A DNA stretch of 64,000 nt from Marinobacterium iners DSM 11526 (GCF_900107855.1 NZ_FNRJ01000008.1:1-64000), one strand, 5' to 3'. Counted from the stretch's first letter, positions 51,454 to 60,054 are shown. The notes: generated from the letters alone by a model not told the origin. Translations and numbers: made by a program.

Positions 51454-52302
51454 TCAGTCGGCGTTCTCCTTCTCCGCTGCACGACGCAGTAACGCATCCA
51501 GCCAACGGGCCGGCAACACGCGCCGGAGATACCCCAGCAGGTAGGTTGGGACGGTCACATAGTAACGTACCCTTGGCGTCCGAGCGGTCAACGCGGACTG
51601 CAGCGCCTTGAACACGGCCTCCGGCGGAAGAGTAAAAGCCGAGCCCTCCTGCTCACCCGCTTCCAGCCGATTCAGAACGCCCCGGTAGGTATCCGCATGT
51701 GCACTGTGCTCGGTATCGATGTTGCGCTTGAAGGCGACAAGGGCATTTTCCCGGAAGGCGCTGGTGATAGGCCCCGGTTCAATCAGTGAAATATGAATAC
51801 CACTGCCATGCAGTTCCTGACGGTAAGTGTCGGTGATCCCTTCCAGAGCAAATTTTGAGGCGTTATAGGCGCCACGGTACTTCATCGCGACCAGCCCCAG
51901 AACCGACGAATTCATGACGATTCGTCCCCTCTGCTGCCGACGCATGACAGGAATCACGAGGTTCGTCAGCTCAACCCAGCCAAACAGGTTGGTTTCGAAC
52001 TGGGCTCGCAACACCTCACGGCTCAGATCCTCAACGGCCCCGGGCTGGCCATAGGCACCGTTATTGAACAGCGCATCCAGACGTCCGCCCGTCAACATCA
52101 TGGCCTGCTCAAACCCGGCCCGAACAGACTCGGATGAATCCAGATCCAGCACGAAGCTTTCCAGGCCCTGAGCTTCCAGCGAGGCAATATCTTCCGGGCT
52201 GCGAACCGTTGCCAGTACGCGCCATCCCGCTTTTTTCAGTTCAAGCGCACAGTGACGCCCTATACCGGTTGAGCAACCGGTAACCAGAATCGTTTTCTCC
52301 AC
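51454..52302 (-). CDS. short-chain dehydrogenase/reductase
   Basis: 282 residues of the classical SDR fold. The cofactor motif TGCSTGIG is at residues 8-15, FNNGAYG near 79-85, and the catalytic residues are S132 (MNSSVLG), Y146 and K150 (YNASK). The C-terminal region (about residues 235-280) is hydrophobic and may contact membrane lipids or a substrate. Substrate is unknown. It stands with psiE on the same strand. Confidence 0.88.
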   Translation of the reverse strand: MEKTILVTGCSTGIGRHCALELKKAGWRVLATVRSPEDIASLEAQGLESFVLDLDSSESVRAGFEQAMMLTGGRLDALFNNGAYGQPGAVEDLSREVLRAQFETNLFGWVELTNLVIPVMRRQQRGRIVMNSSVLGLVAMKYRGAYNASKFALEGITDTYRQELHGSGIHISLIEPGPITSAFRENALVAFKRNIDTEHSAHADTYRGVLNRLEAGEQEGSAFTLPPEAVFKALQSALTARTPRVRYYVTVPTYLLGYLRRVLPARWLDALLRRAAEKENAD

Positions 52303-52332
52303 GTATATTCCTTCAATATTCCTCGCGGGCGG

Positions 52333-52776
52333 TCAGTGCCCGCCTTCCTCACTGCCATAACGCTGTACCACCCAATAGGCCACACTCATGGCAACCACTA
52401 TCAGTGCCATGCCCCAGAGGTATTCAGCCGGCGTGGTATCCAGGTCAAGAATAATCACCTTTCGGGCAATGGCCATCAGAGCAGTCGCAATGACGATTTT
52501 GACATGGATAACGTTGTCACGCAGATAGATCGTGATATTGATAAAGATTTCGATGGCGATCAGTACCGCCATAAAGGCACCAAAGGTGGCCAGCATGTCG
52601 GAAATGGTGAGGATGTATTTGGGAGCGGCCAGCAGCTTCTCATATAGCGTCCAGCCCACGTCAACAACGCCCATAATGATCACGAAAACCATCAAAATGG
52701 CCAACAGCCGAACAGACCACTTGATCAGCCGATTAAGGAAATCCATTAACCGGGCATCATTGTCTTTATAATCCAT
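52333..52776 (-). CDS. PsiE family phosphate-starvation-inducible membrane protein
   Basis: 147 residues, four membrane helices (about residues 20-40, 55-75, 90-108, 120-138). The pattern LLAILMVFVIIMGVVDVG and RDNVIHVKIVIATALMAIARKVIILD is typical of PsiE. Physiological role is not established in the family. It is 30 bases from the SDR gene on the same strand. Confidence 0.85.
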   Translation of the reverse strand: MDYKDNDARLMDFLNRLIKWSVRLLAILMVFVIIMGVVDVGWTLYEKLLAAPKYILTISDMLATFGAFMAVLIAIEIFINITIYLRDNVIHVKIVIATALMAIARKVIILDLDTTPAEYLWGMALIVVAMSVAYWVVQRYGSEEGGH

Positions 52777-52821
52777 TTCTGACTCCTGATCTGTTGAGCA
52801 GGCTGAAAATCATACTGAACG

Positions 52822-52854
52822 AAAAAGGGCCGGATAGCTACTGCTATCCGGCCC
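52822..52854 (-). terminator. strong intrinsic terminator
   Basis: On the minus strand GGGCCGGATAGC-AGTA-GCTATCCGGCCC is a perfect 12-bp stem followed by TTTTT. It ends the transcript of the 110-residue protein gene just upstream. Confidence 0.92.
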
Positions 52855-52878
52855 AGGGGGTGTCAATTAGCAGCTGGG

Positions 52879-53211
52879 TCAGGCCGCTACGTTGCGAAGA
52901 TGCGGCGGCGTATGGGGTGACTGAGGCGCCGCGCTCTCTTCCACCCTGAACAGGTGGTAGGCCTCTGGCCCGAAGGGGTCCAGCGCCGTATCCATGTATT
53001 CATAATGCATCGCCACCGGCTTTCCGGTCATGGTAACCTTGAAGCTCGCATCGACGTAAGGAACGTCGGCCCTCAGCGGCTCTTCAGCCCAGAGGAACAA
53101 GCCTTTTTCAGCCACCAGATACTCGAAGCGTACAATGCGGAAACCTTCACGCAGGCGCAGTGTGGTCAGTGAATCGGACGCATCCAGATGGTATTTGTGA
53201 ATTGCTTTCAT
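52879..53211 (-). CDS. small DUF7352-like hypothetical protein
   Basis: 110 residues, soluble. MKAIHKYHLDASDSLTTLRLREG and VRFEYLVAEKGLFLWAEEP are beta-rich segments typical of a small family I recall as DUF7352; the assignment is tentative. The ATG at 53211 follows GAGGGCC at eight bases. An upstream start adds 17 residues without support. A strong terminator follows. It is monocistronic. Confidence 0.75.
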   Translation of the reverse strand: MKAIHKYHLDASDSLTTLRLREGFRIVRFEYLVAEKGLFLWAEEPLRADVPYVDASFKVTMTGKPVAMHYEYMDTALDPFGPEAYHLFRVEESAAPQSPHTPPHLRNVAA

Positions 53212-53279
53212 GGCCGTGGCCCTCTTCTGATTGCTTACGGATTTATATTGGCCAAGCATCACGAAAGAAAAAAGCAGAT

Positions 53280-54203
53280 TTATTCGTCTCTTTCATCAGA
53301 TTTAATCTGATGGTTTTGGGTACCACGGGCACAAATAGCCTCAACAGCGGGGTTATGGATTCGACTTGAGCGCGTCACGGCGAACAAGCGATCCTGAACT
53401 GCCTCCACCTCACCCAAACATTCCACTTCGTACTGACGGCAGACTTCATCGGCAATCATGGCAGGCGCTGCAAACACGCCCATACCATGATGACCAAACA
53501 CCTTGATCAACGCACTGTCATCCACTTGGCCCCGGACTGAGACTCGAATCCCCTGATCATTGAACCACTGCATCAACTGACTGACATGCGGCGCATCCAC
53601 GGCATTCACCAGAAACGGCTGCCCCTCAAGGTTTGCTGGAAAAGGTCCTTTTAACGTATTGGCCAATTGGGGAGCAGCAAACAGCATCATCGAAGAACTG
53701 CCCAACTCATGCAGACGAAAGCCCGAATCATGCGCCAGCACCGGCGGGTGGTCCGTAAGCACCACATCCAGATGACGCTTGCCCAGATCGGACAACAGAT
53801 ACCGTGTGCGCCCCGTTTCACACACCACATTCACTTCACGCTCCAGCTGCAGCGCAGGCTCCAGCAGGCGCCAGGCAATAAGCTTGTGAATGGATGCGGA
53901 AACGCCCACAGCCAAGCGCATAGGGCGTGATTCCAGCGGTACCTCCATAGCCTGCTCAAGCGCTTCAGCCGCTTCAAATATCTCATCGGCATGGGACTGA
54001 ACCCTGAGCCCCAGATCCGTTAAGCGCAACCCCCGGCCCTCTCGACGAAACAGAAGCCCACCCATTTCGCTTTCAAGCGCAGCGACTTGGCTACTCAGCG
54101 TTTGCGGTGTCAACTCCAGGATCTGGCCAGCACGCGCCATACTGCCTTCTCGGGCCACAACCCAAAAGTGATACAGGTGCCGGAAGTTCAGTCTATTCAA
54201 CAT
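53280..54203 (-). CDS. NhaR-like LysR transcriptional regulator
   Basis: 307 residues. The N-terminal winged helix (about residues 4-62, FRHLYHFWVVAREGSMARAG and LTPQTLSSQVAALES) and the effector domain (about 90-300) match LysR-type regulators, most closely the NhaR branch (LYHFW, LTPQT, GMGVFAAP). NhaR of E. coli responds to sodium and activates nhaA and pga genes. No nhaA lies beside it. The start is placed at 54203, where the NhaR-like alignment begins. Confidence 0.88.
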   Translation of the reverse strand: MLNRLNFRHLYHFWVVAREGSMARAGQILELTPQTLSSQVAALESEMGGLLFRREGRGLRLTDLGLRVQSHADEIFEAAEALEQAMEVPLESRPMRLAVGVSASIHKLIAWRLLEPALQLEREVNVVCETGRTRYLLSDLGKRHLDVVLTDHPPVLAHDSGFRLHELGSSSMMLFAAPQLANTLKGPFPANLEGQPFLVNAVDAPHVSQLMQWFNDQGIRVSVRGQVDDSALIKVFGHHGMGVFAAPAMIADEVCRQYEVECLGEVEAVQDRLFAVTRSSRIHNPAVEAICARGTQNHQIKSDERDE

Positions 54204-54285
54204 GGCAGAGCTCGATTCTTGACTGTCAGGGTTAGAGTCTACCTCAACCTCAGTCACACAAAACCTCATTCAGAGTGCAGAACCC

Positions 54286-54309
54286 AAAAACGCCACCCGA
54301 AGGTGGCGT
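54286..54309 (-). terminator. intrinsic terminator of the glnT-like operon
   Basis: On the minus strand ACGCCACC-TTCG-GGTGGCGT forms an 8-bp stem with a stable TTCG loop, followed by TTTTT. It lies just after the 26-residue ORF and closes the minus-strand operon. Confidence 0.9.
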
Positions 54310-54326
54310 GTCGTGGTACGACCGAA

Positions 54327-54407
54327 TCAGGATTTTTTATCAGTATCCAGATAGAACACCGGCAGAATCATCGCCAAGGCGAGGATATTTTTAATCCTGG
54401 TTGCCAA
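54327..54407 (-). CDS. 26-residue membrane-like peptide downstream of the amidotransferase
   Basis: A TTG-started ORF of 26 codons plus stop. It begins 12 bases after the amidotransferase stop, with AGAGGAAAA immediately upstream as a Shine-Dalgarno. It encodes a basic start (MATRIKN), a hydrophobic helix (ILALAMILPVFYL) and a charged end (DTDKKS). The composition fits a single-pass membrane microprotein. It is followed by a strong terminator. I do not recognise a family; coupling and composition support it, but peptide data would be needed. Confidence 0.6.
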   Translation of the reverse strand: MATRIKNILALAMILPVFYLDTDKKS

Positions 54408-54418
54408 TGCGTTTTCCT

Positions 54419-55153
54419 CTAAACCTGAGTGGTGTCGATCAAGTCCAGCCAACGGTTAACCAGCGTGCGAGCAAAGTCCGTCTGCGCCGCCTGGTACTGC
54501 GTAAAGTCCTGTTGTGCCTGTGCGATAAGTTCCGCTATGTGAGCTTGATCCTGGGCAGGATCGCCAAGCAACTCGCGGCGGTTCCAGGTATCCACGATCT
54601 CCGGCGTCACTTCAAAGTGGCATTGGAAGGCATAGATCAGATCGCCCAGACGATAGGCCTGATTTTTGACCGCCTTACCGCTCATCAGTAACGTAGCACC
54701 TTCAGGCAGGTCAAACGTGTCCGAATGCATTTCGAACAGCTTCGGCTGTAACTCAGTTCCTTTCAACAGCGGGTCGTCTTGCCCCGCTTCAGTCAGTTGC
54801 AATGACGTAAAACCGTACTCCAGAAAGCCCTGTGGCTTAACTGCCGCACCAAAGGCATAGGCAATTGACTGACACCCCAGACAAGATCCCAGCACCGGCT
54901 TGCGAGCGGAAGCGAACCGACGAATCAGATCAGCCAAGTCATCGAAATAGGGCTGAAGCAACGGGTCATGGACACTGACCTCACCACCAAAGACGATCAG
55001 GCCATCAAACGCGTCAATATCCAGCGGCAGCACATCACCCTTGCGGCGATAAAACCAGTGCAGGGTTCCCCCACGCTCTGCGACGACTTCGCCTATACGA
55101 CCCGATTCTGCGGGCCCGTCCATCCCGCCAGCCATGATGGCGACAATTCTCAT
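54419..55153 (-). CDS. class I glutamine amidotransferase-like protein
   Basis: 244 residues. The catalytic triad is C91 in GSCLGCQ, H179 and E181 in FQCHFEVTPE. It is a stand-alone GATase domain of the GuaA/PuuD-like type, able to hydrolyse a gamma-glutamyl amide. The start shares one base with the preceding dioxygenase stop. In the operon it could remove glutamate from a modified gamma-glutamyl substrate (inference). It is not fused to a synthetase. Confidence 0.87.
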   Translation of the reverse strand: MRIVAIMAGGMDGPAESGRIGEVVAERGGTLHWFYRRKGDVLPLDIDAFDGLIVFGGEVSVHDPLLQPYFDDLADLIRRFASARKPVLGSCLGCQSIAYAFGAAVKPQGFLEYGFTSLQLTEAGQDDPLLKGTELQPKLFEMHSDTFDLPEGATLLMSGKAVKNQAYRLGDLIYAFQCHFEVTPEIVDTWNRRELLGDPAQDQAHIAELIAQAQQDFTQYQAAQTDFARTLVNRWLDLIDTTQV

Positions 55154-56013
55154 CAGACGACTCCTTTCTCCAGATACTCGTCAAGACCCGGTGTGCGATA
55201 ACCGTCTTCGCGGTAGGTGATCGGGAAATAGCCTTCATCGACTTCGTTGGAGCCCAACTTCTTGTACTTGCCGTAGATCGGGCCATTTCCGATGCTTATC
55301 CGTTCCGGATTGAACTGAATATCATGCTGGAAGAAGTGTGCTGCCAATGCTCGTCTCGGCACATCAGCCTTATTGACCCGAGAACCATGCCAGAGCCAGC
55401 CATCGTGGAAAGCACCGCCTCCCGGAGGCACAACAATCGGTACCAATTCCAGCTCAAAACCATGGATTTTGGCCCACTCTCGCACCTCTTTCAGGTCATC
55501 TTCGGGGCCATGAAATTGCATGATCGGTTTGGCTTCACCCCATTTGTGTGACCCTTTGATATATACCAGCGTGCCACCATCAGCCGTCGTCTTATCCAGC
55601 GCTACCCAACAGCTCACCAACTCAGGCTTGTCGATCCAGAGCGAGTACATACTGTCCTGATGGAAACCGATTGAGCGACCGTTCACCGGCTTCCACAACA
55701 GATTGTCGATCATCAGCCGGGCACCATCCCATCCGCCCAGCTCTGCACATGCCTTGCCGAGATTCTCGGACAGGATGTGGCGGGCAACGGAAAGGTCTGA
55801 TTTCCACGCATTACAGATCTGCTTGGTAAAGGGCGGCTCACCCACTGGCAGATTCACTTCATCCGGTTTGATGCCCGTTTGATAGTGTCCTTCAAAAACC
55901 CCTTCAAAATTTTCCAGAATCTCGGCAGCGGCTTCCGGTTCAATGATCTTGTCGACGATCAGGAACCCGTCTTCACGAAATTGGGCGATCTGCGCTTGAG
56001 TCAGTGTGATCAT
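55153..56013 (-). CDS. PhyH family Fe(II)/2-oxoglutarate dioxygenase
   Basis: 286 residues. The double-stranded beta-helix has iron ligands H118 and D120 in GFHQDSMY and H209 in WLWHGSRVN, with R220/R221 probably binding 2-oxoglutarate. The C-terminus is Gly/Tyr-rich (GYFPITYREDGYRTPGLDEY). The enzyme would hydroxylate or oxidatively cleave an unknown substrate. GGAG precedes the ATG at 56013. It is between the GlnT-like gene (14 bases upstream) and the amidotransferase gene. Confidence 0.88.
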   Translation of the reverse strand: MITLTQAQIAQFREDGFLIVDKIIEPEAAAEILENFEGVFEGHYQTGIKPDEVNLPVGEPPFTKQICNAWKSDLSVARHILSENLGKACAELGGWDGARLMIDNLLWKPVNGRSIGFHQDSMYSLWIDKPELVSCWVALDKTTADGGTLVYIKGSHKWGEAKPIMQFHGPEDDLKEVREWAKIHGFELELVPIVVPPGGGAFHDGWLWHGSRVNKADVPRRALAAHFFQHDIQFNPERISIGNGPIYGKYKKLGSNEVDEGYFPITYREDGYRTPGLDEYLEKGVV

Positions 56014-56027
56014 GTTGGATGCTCCAA

Positions 56028-57410
56028 TCAGTAAAAAGTCAGATAGCGGTTGATTTCCCACTCGGAAACGGCGCGATGGTATTCATGCCACTCTTGCCGC
56101 TTCAATCGCAGGAAACTGTCGATCAGACGTTCGCCCAACGCTTCGGCAAGAAAGGTATCTTCAGCCAGTGCTTTCAAGGCTTCATTCAGGTTTTCAGGCA
56201 AGCGGGCAACACCAAGTTCATCTACCTGCTCGGGAGTCAGGTCGTAGAAGTTGATGGAATGAGCTTCTGGGGCCTCAAGCTCACGATCAATCCCATCCAA
56301 ACCGGCCGCTATGATGGCAGCCGTAGCCAGGTAGGGGTTCATGCTGCTATCGCCGATACGCACTTCAATCCGACCATAGGGAATACGCAGCATGGCGGAG
56401 CGGTTGTTATCGCCATACGCGATGAAAACGGGTGCCCAGCTTGGGCTTTGCGGTGTGCCCGTGATCAGGCGCTTGTATGAGTTGACCGACGGACACAGCA
56501 ATGCAGCCAGTGCTGGCGCGTGTTCCATGACACCGGCGATGAACTGATAGGCCGTTTTCGATAGCCCCATGCCGCTGGGATCATTAGCATCATGGAAAAT
56601 GTTATTGTCGGCTTCATCCACCAGCGAGCAATGTACATGCATGCCATTACCTGTGGTGGTGGCGGATAGCTTGGGCAGGAAACTGCAAATCGCCCCCAAA
56701 TCATTGGCAACCTCTTTTGCCGCCATTTTGAAGAACTGCATGTTGTCCGCCGACTGCAACGCTTCATCGTATTTAAAGTTGAGCTCAAACTGGCCGTTGG
56801 CATCCTCATGGTCAATCTGATAGACATCAAGCCCTATCACCGTCAGCGCGTCGTACAGCCCTTCAAGGAATGCGGCGTTGCGAGTCAACCCTTGATAGTC
56901 ATACGTTGGCCTGTCGAGGGTATCAGTGGAATCAAACGGAACCACTCTGCCCTCCTGATCTCGCTTGAGCAGATAGAACTCCGGTTCAAGACCGGTCATG
57001 AAACGCAGGCCACGCGCTTTCAAGCGTGCGGTCTGTGCCGCCAATACATTGCGCGGGTCCAGCGGATAAGGCGCATCGCCAACCATACCGGTACCACGAA
57101 TACAGGCGTAACCGGGCAACCAGGGCAACAATGCCAACGTGGACAGGTCAGCGACCATCATGAATTCAGGGTCTTGCGGTGTCATATCGAAACCGAGAAT
57201 TGCACCACCGGCAAAACCTGCACCGGTTTCAGACAGACCTTTCAGGCAATGGACAGGAACCGCTTTGCTCTTGATGCCGCCATGCAGGTCGACAAACTGA
57301 GCCAATATATATTTGACGTTATGACGCTCCAGAAAAAGACAGGCTTCTTCAAGCGCGTTCTCTGGTGGGCAAACCCATACAGAAGGCAGAACATTTGGCA
57401 TCTGTGACAT
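56028..57410 (-). CDS. type III GlnT-like glutamine synthetase family protein
   Basis: 460 residues. The GS fold carries GLEPEFYLLKRD near residue 137, the catalytic NGMHVHCSLVD near 250, and NNRSAMLRIPYGRIEVR near 330. It matches the GlnT / gln_synth_III branch, some members of which make gamma-glutamyl amides rather than glutamine. Codon position ATG 57410 is preferred because GAGG lies nine bases upstream; the alternative ATG overlaps that site. The operon continues with PhyH and GATase genes, and an AraC gene lies 130 bases upstream. Confidence 0.9.
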   Translation of the reverse strand: MSQMPNVLPSVWVCPPENALEEACLFLERHNVKYILAQFVDLHGGIKSKAVPVHCLKGLSETGAGFAGGAILGFDMTPQDPEFMMVADLSTLALLPWLPGYACIRGTGMVGDAPYPLDPRNVLAAQTARLKARGLRFMTGLEPEFYLLKRDQEGRVVPFDSTDTLDRPTYDYQGLTRNAAFLEGLYDALTVIGLDVYQIDHEDANGQFELNFKYDEALQSADNMQFFKMAAKEVANDLGAICSFLPKLSATTTGNGMHVHCSLVDEADNNIFHDANDPSGMGLSKTAYQFIAGVMEHAPALAALLCPSVNSYKRLITGTPQSPSWAPVFIAYGDNNRSAMLRIPYGRIEVRIGDSSMNPYLATAAIIAAGLDGIDRELEAPEAHSINFYDLTPEQVDELGVARLPENLNEALKALAEDTFLAEALGERLIDSFLRLKRQEWHEYHRAVSEWEINRYLTFY

Positions 57411-57538
57411 GGAAACCATCCTCGTAGATGTTGGACGGTTTCAGTGTCTCAGAGGGGGTGGGAAAAGCAGTTGACTGCAGAAACTGAAGTTTTGACTTCT
57501 GGCGCCATTTCGTTGGCACCGGATATCAAAGAGGGAGA

Positions 57539-58576
57539 TTACCGCACCCGCCAGTCACTGGGACTCATGTTTTTCCAGCGGATGAAGGCACGGGTGAACG
57601 CGCTGACCTCAGAGTAACCCAGACGGTAGGCCACTTCGGAAATGCTGAGGCGCTCATAGCCAAGGTAACAAATGGCCAGCTCCTCACGCACTTCATCGAT
57701 AACCCCCTTGAACGACTGTTGTTCCGCTGACAGCAGACGTTGCAGCGTGCGCGATGACAGGTTGAGCCGGCTGGCGACCCGATCCAGGCTGACCTCTCCA
57801 CTGGGCAACAGCTCGATAATTTCACTCTTGGTGCGCTGCACCGTACTCAGATTCTGTTGCACCACACCAGCCAACTCCAGAATCGAGCCACGGGTAACAT
57901 TGTTCAGCATTGCATTGGCATCAGGCATCGGCTGATTCAGACAGGACTCACGGAACAGGATCAAATTGCTCTCTTGCCGAAACCGAATATCACACTGAAA
58001 CGCTTCACGATGCTGCCCCGCATCAACCAGCGCCGGATGTTGAAAGTGTACTTCGAGCGGTGACCACTGATCACCCATGGCACGGCGCAGTACATTATTG
58101 AGCATGCCTACTGTCAATTCGGCGTCTTGGCGCCGGTCCATGATATCGCCATCCAACAGACGATATTCAAGCTGGCAGATGCCATTCCTGACTGTCATTT
58201 GAAGCAGACTGTTACGCTGAAATACCGGAAAGTACTCCTGCATACTGTGGATCGCCGCCCGCAAGTCTGGCGAGGTGATCGCATGAAAACCGAACAGCCC
58301 CAGCCCTTCAGGGTCGAACTGCTCACCGAACCAGAGCCCAAAGTGCTCGTTATGGGTAGAGCGCGCAGCCTCATGCATGGAGTTACAATAATGTTTCAGT
58401 GGAATGTGGCGATTAGGCTTCTCATAGAGGCCGGATTTCAAGCCAGAGCGTGCCAGAACTTCTGCACTGTGTCCGCCCTGTGCCTCAATGAACTCTTCCA
58501 ATCCCAGCGTGACGGATGCCAGCACACTAGAGGGTACATGGTTGCTGGCAGGGCCTCGTTTGGTATTCAACAACAT
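57539..58576 (-). CDS. AraC family regulator with Arabinose_bd-type sensor domain
   Basis: 345 residues. The N-terminal domain (about residues 20-215, LEEFIEAQGGHSAEVLARSGL and LFGFHAITSPDLRAAI) resembles the OruR/ArgR-like arabinose-binding-type sensor of AraC regulators. The C-terminal HTH_18 (about 255-340, SLDRVASRLNLSSRTLQRLL and SISEVAYRLGYSEVSAFTRAF) contacts DNA. It lies immediately upstream of the glnT-phyH-GATase operon on the same strand, so probably regulates it and senses its substrate. The ATG at 58576 has only a weak ribosome site. Confidence 0.9.
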   Translation of the reverse strand: MLLNTKRGPASNHVPSSVLASVTLGLEEFIEAQGGHSAEVLARSGLKSGLYEKPNRHIPLKHYCNSMHEAARSTHNEHFGLWFGEQFDPEGLGLFGFHAITSPDLRAAIHSMQEYFPVFQRNSLLQMTVRNGICQLEYRLLDGDIMDRRQDAELTVGMLNNVLRRAMGDQWSPLEVHFQHPALVDAGQHREAFQCDIRFRQESNLILFRESCLNQPMPDANAMLNNVTRGSILELAGVVQQNLSTVQRTKSEIIELLPSGEVSLDRVASRLNLSSRTLQRLLSAEQQSFKGVIDEVREELAICYLGYERLSISEVAYRLGYSEVSAFTRAFIRWKNMSPSDWRVR

Positions 58577-58996
58577 GATGCAGACCCTGATCTGTGATTC
58601 GTACACAGAACGGATGCAACAAGCAGGCCACTACAGAGCATAATCCGGTAACAGGCACCGCACCTGATCCCATGACAACATAAAACCGTCCGTTTCCGCT
58701 CCCAGGTGGGGCACGCCTGAACACCCTGCCACAAATCAGGGCGCGCCAACGAAGGGCTGGCGCAGCACCAATAAAAAGGACAAACCGATTATGCCTGACG
58801 AATCGCCAACCAGCGTCTCCAACTGCCATACTCGGTGATCTCTTCAGCACCGGCCAAGCTTAAAGATTGCATGTTGCGATGATCACCTCCATCTATTAAG
58901 CTCAAAATCAGGTTACGGCTGCGGTGTTGTTTAGCAAGCCGAACCACGCCCGTCGATGACTATGCCAAATCAAGCCCCTTTTTGGAGATAATAACC
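58577..58996. other. intergenic region holding one tiny ORF
   Basis: 420 bases between the AraC gene and the IPTL-CTERM-like gene, which point away from each other. It holds the 27-residue ORF at 58789-58872. A short inverted repeat, GCGCCA / TGGCGC, lies at 58743-58764. No other coding potential was seen, and the longer minus-strand reading frame crossing the region lacks a ribosome site. Confidence 0.6.
58789..58872 (-). CDS. 27-residue ORF with a perfect Shine-Dalgarno
   Basis: A minus-strand ORF of 27 codons plus stop with GGAGGTGATC (58881-58890), an exact match to the anti-Shine-Dalgarno, eight bases before the ATG. The peptide starts MQSLSLAGAEEITEY, contains the basic aromatic stretch GSWRRWLAIR, and is not hydrophobic enough for a membrane helix. 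E11 and Y15 have the E-x3-Y spacing of PqqA, but no radical SAM enzyme is nearby, so that is probably chance. Possibly a leader or signalling peptide; function unknown. Confidence 0.6.
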   Translation of the reverse strand: MQSLSLAGAEEITEYGSWRRWLAIRQA

Positions 58997-59878
58997 ATGT
59001 ATAACCGCCTTCCAGTATTTGGGGCTGCCTTGCTGCTTGCCACCCAAGCAACTGCCGCACTACAGGTCAACATAGAACCTACTACCCTGCTGACCAACGA
59101 AGACGGCTCAGCGGTCACCTACTTTGTGGTTTTGGATCAAGCGCCCAGCGCTGGCGAGACTGTCACGGTAACACCATTGAGCGGCGACGTGACTGAGGGG
59201 ACGGTCAGTGGCGCAGTCTTGTTCACAGATGCCAACTGGGACGTGCCACAAACGATCGCCGTTACGCCCGGTGCATCAGGCGACGGCAATGATGGTGAAG
59301 TCATGTACACGATTGTGCATACCACGACCGCAACGGGAGGTACCGCTTCATTCGACGGCGCACCCTCTTCGAGCGTTGTTAGCGCCACCAATCGAAACAT
59401 CGAAGGCATCAATACCATTGTCATGGACCCTGCCAGTGGCGGCGCATTCTATCTAACCGAGGGAACATCGCAGACTGTAACCGTATCGGTGGCTGGCTTT
59501 TTCGCGCCCACAAATGATATCTCTATCGGTGTAAGTATCGCCGGGGCCGAAGCAACGGTGACGCCCGCAACGGTAATCCTTACCGCTGGTAATAGCTATG
59601 AGGCAACGTTCAATGTAACAGCAGTTGATGATACGAACATAGACGGTGATCAGCCATTTACCGTGGTGGTAGACCCGGCTGTCAGCGCTGATCCCAATTA
59701 TTCCGGACAGAATTTGAGTGATATCAATGGCGTGGCCCTTGATAACGATGTGGCCGCGCCACCGCCAGCACCAGCACAGGTAACACCTGTTCCGACCTTG
59801 CCCCTTTTCGGCATACTCGCTCTGAGTGGCCTGCTTGGCCTGTTTGGCATGTTTGGAATGCGCAAGACCAAAGCGTAA
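58997..59878 (+). CDS. Calx-beta-like surface protein with IPTL-CTERM-like tail
   Basis: 293 residues with a signal peptide (about residues 1-21). Two or three beta-sandwich repeats of Calx-beta/cadherin character follow (LTNEDGSAVTYFVVLDQAPSAGE, LTEGTSQTVTVSV, DTNIDGDQPFTVVVDP). A proline-rich linker precedes the C-terminal signal VPTLPLFGILALSGLLGLFG and a basic end. Such IPTL-CTERM tails are thought to be processed by an exosortase-like sorting enzyme; none is seen in the window. GGAG lies before ATG 58997. A terminator follows. Confidence 0.85.
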   Translation: MYNRLPVFGAALLLATQATAALQVNIEPTTLLTNEDGSAVTYFVVLDQAPSAGETVTVTPLSGDVTEGTVSGAVLFTDANWDVPQTIAVTPGASGDGNDGEVMYTIVHTTTATGGTASFDGAPSSSVVSATNRNIEGINTIVMDPASGGAFYLTEGTSQTVTVSVAGFFAPTNDISIGVSIAGAEATVTPATVILTAGNSYEATFNVTAVDDTNIDGDQPFTVVVDPAVSADPNYSGQNLSDINGVALDNDVAAPPPAPAQVTPVPTLPLFGILALSGLLGLFGMFGMRKTKA

Positions 59879-59897
59879 CAGACCAGTGCAACCATGA

Positions 59898-59925
59898 AGC
59901 CCGGCAGCACATCTGCCGGGCTTTT
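59898..59925 (+). terminator. intrinsic terminator of the IPTL-CTERM-like gene
   Basis: AGCCCGGCAG-CACAT-CTGCCGGGCT is a perfect 10-bp stem followed by TTT. It lies 20 bases after the stop codon. Confidence 0.88.
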
Positions 59926-60054
59926 GTCCTATCGTGCAACCCCTCACTGAAAGATCGAGTGCTCTCGGACCAGTCACAGCAACTGTGCAGCCGGAACCCT
60001 GGCGCACTATTGGTCAAATTGTCTGTCGCGTAATGTCGGCAGCATGCAGCCGTA

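Noticed and set aside
58527-58850. Minus-strand ORF of 107 codons
   Set aside because: No start site, odd composition, overlaps the better-supported 27-residue ORF and the AraC start.
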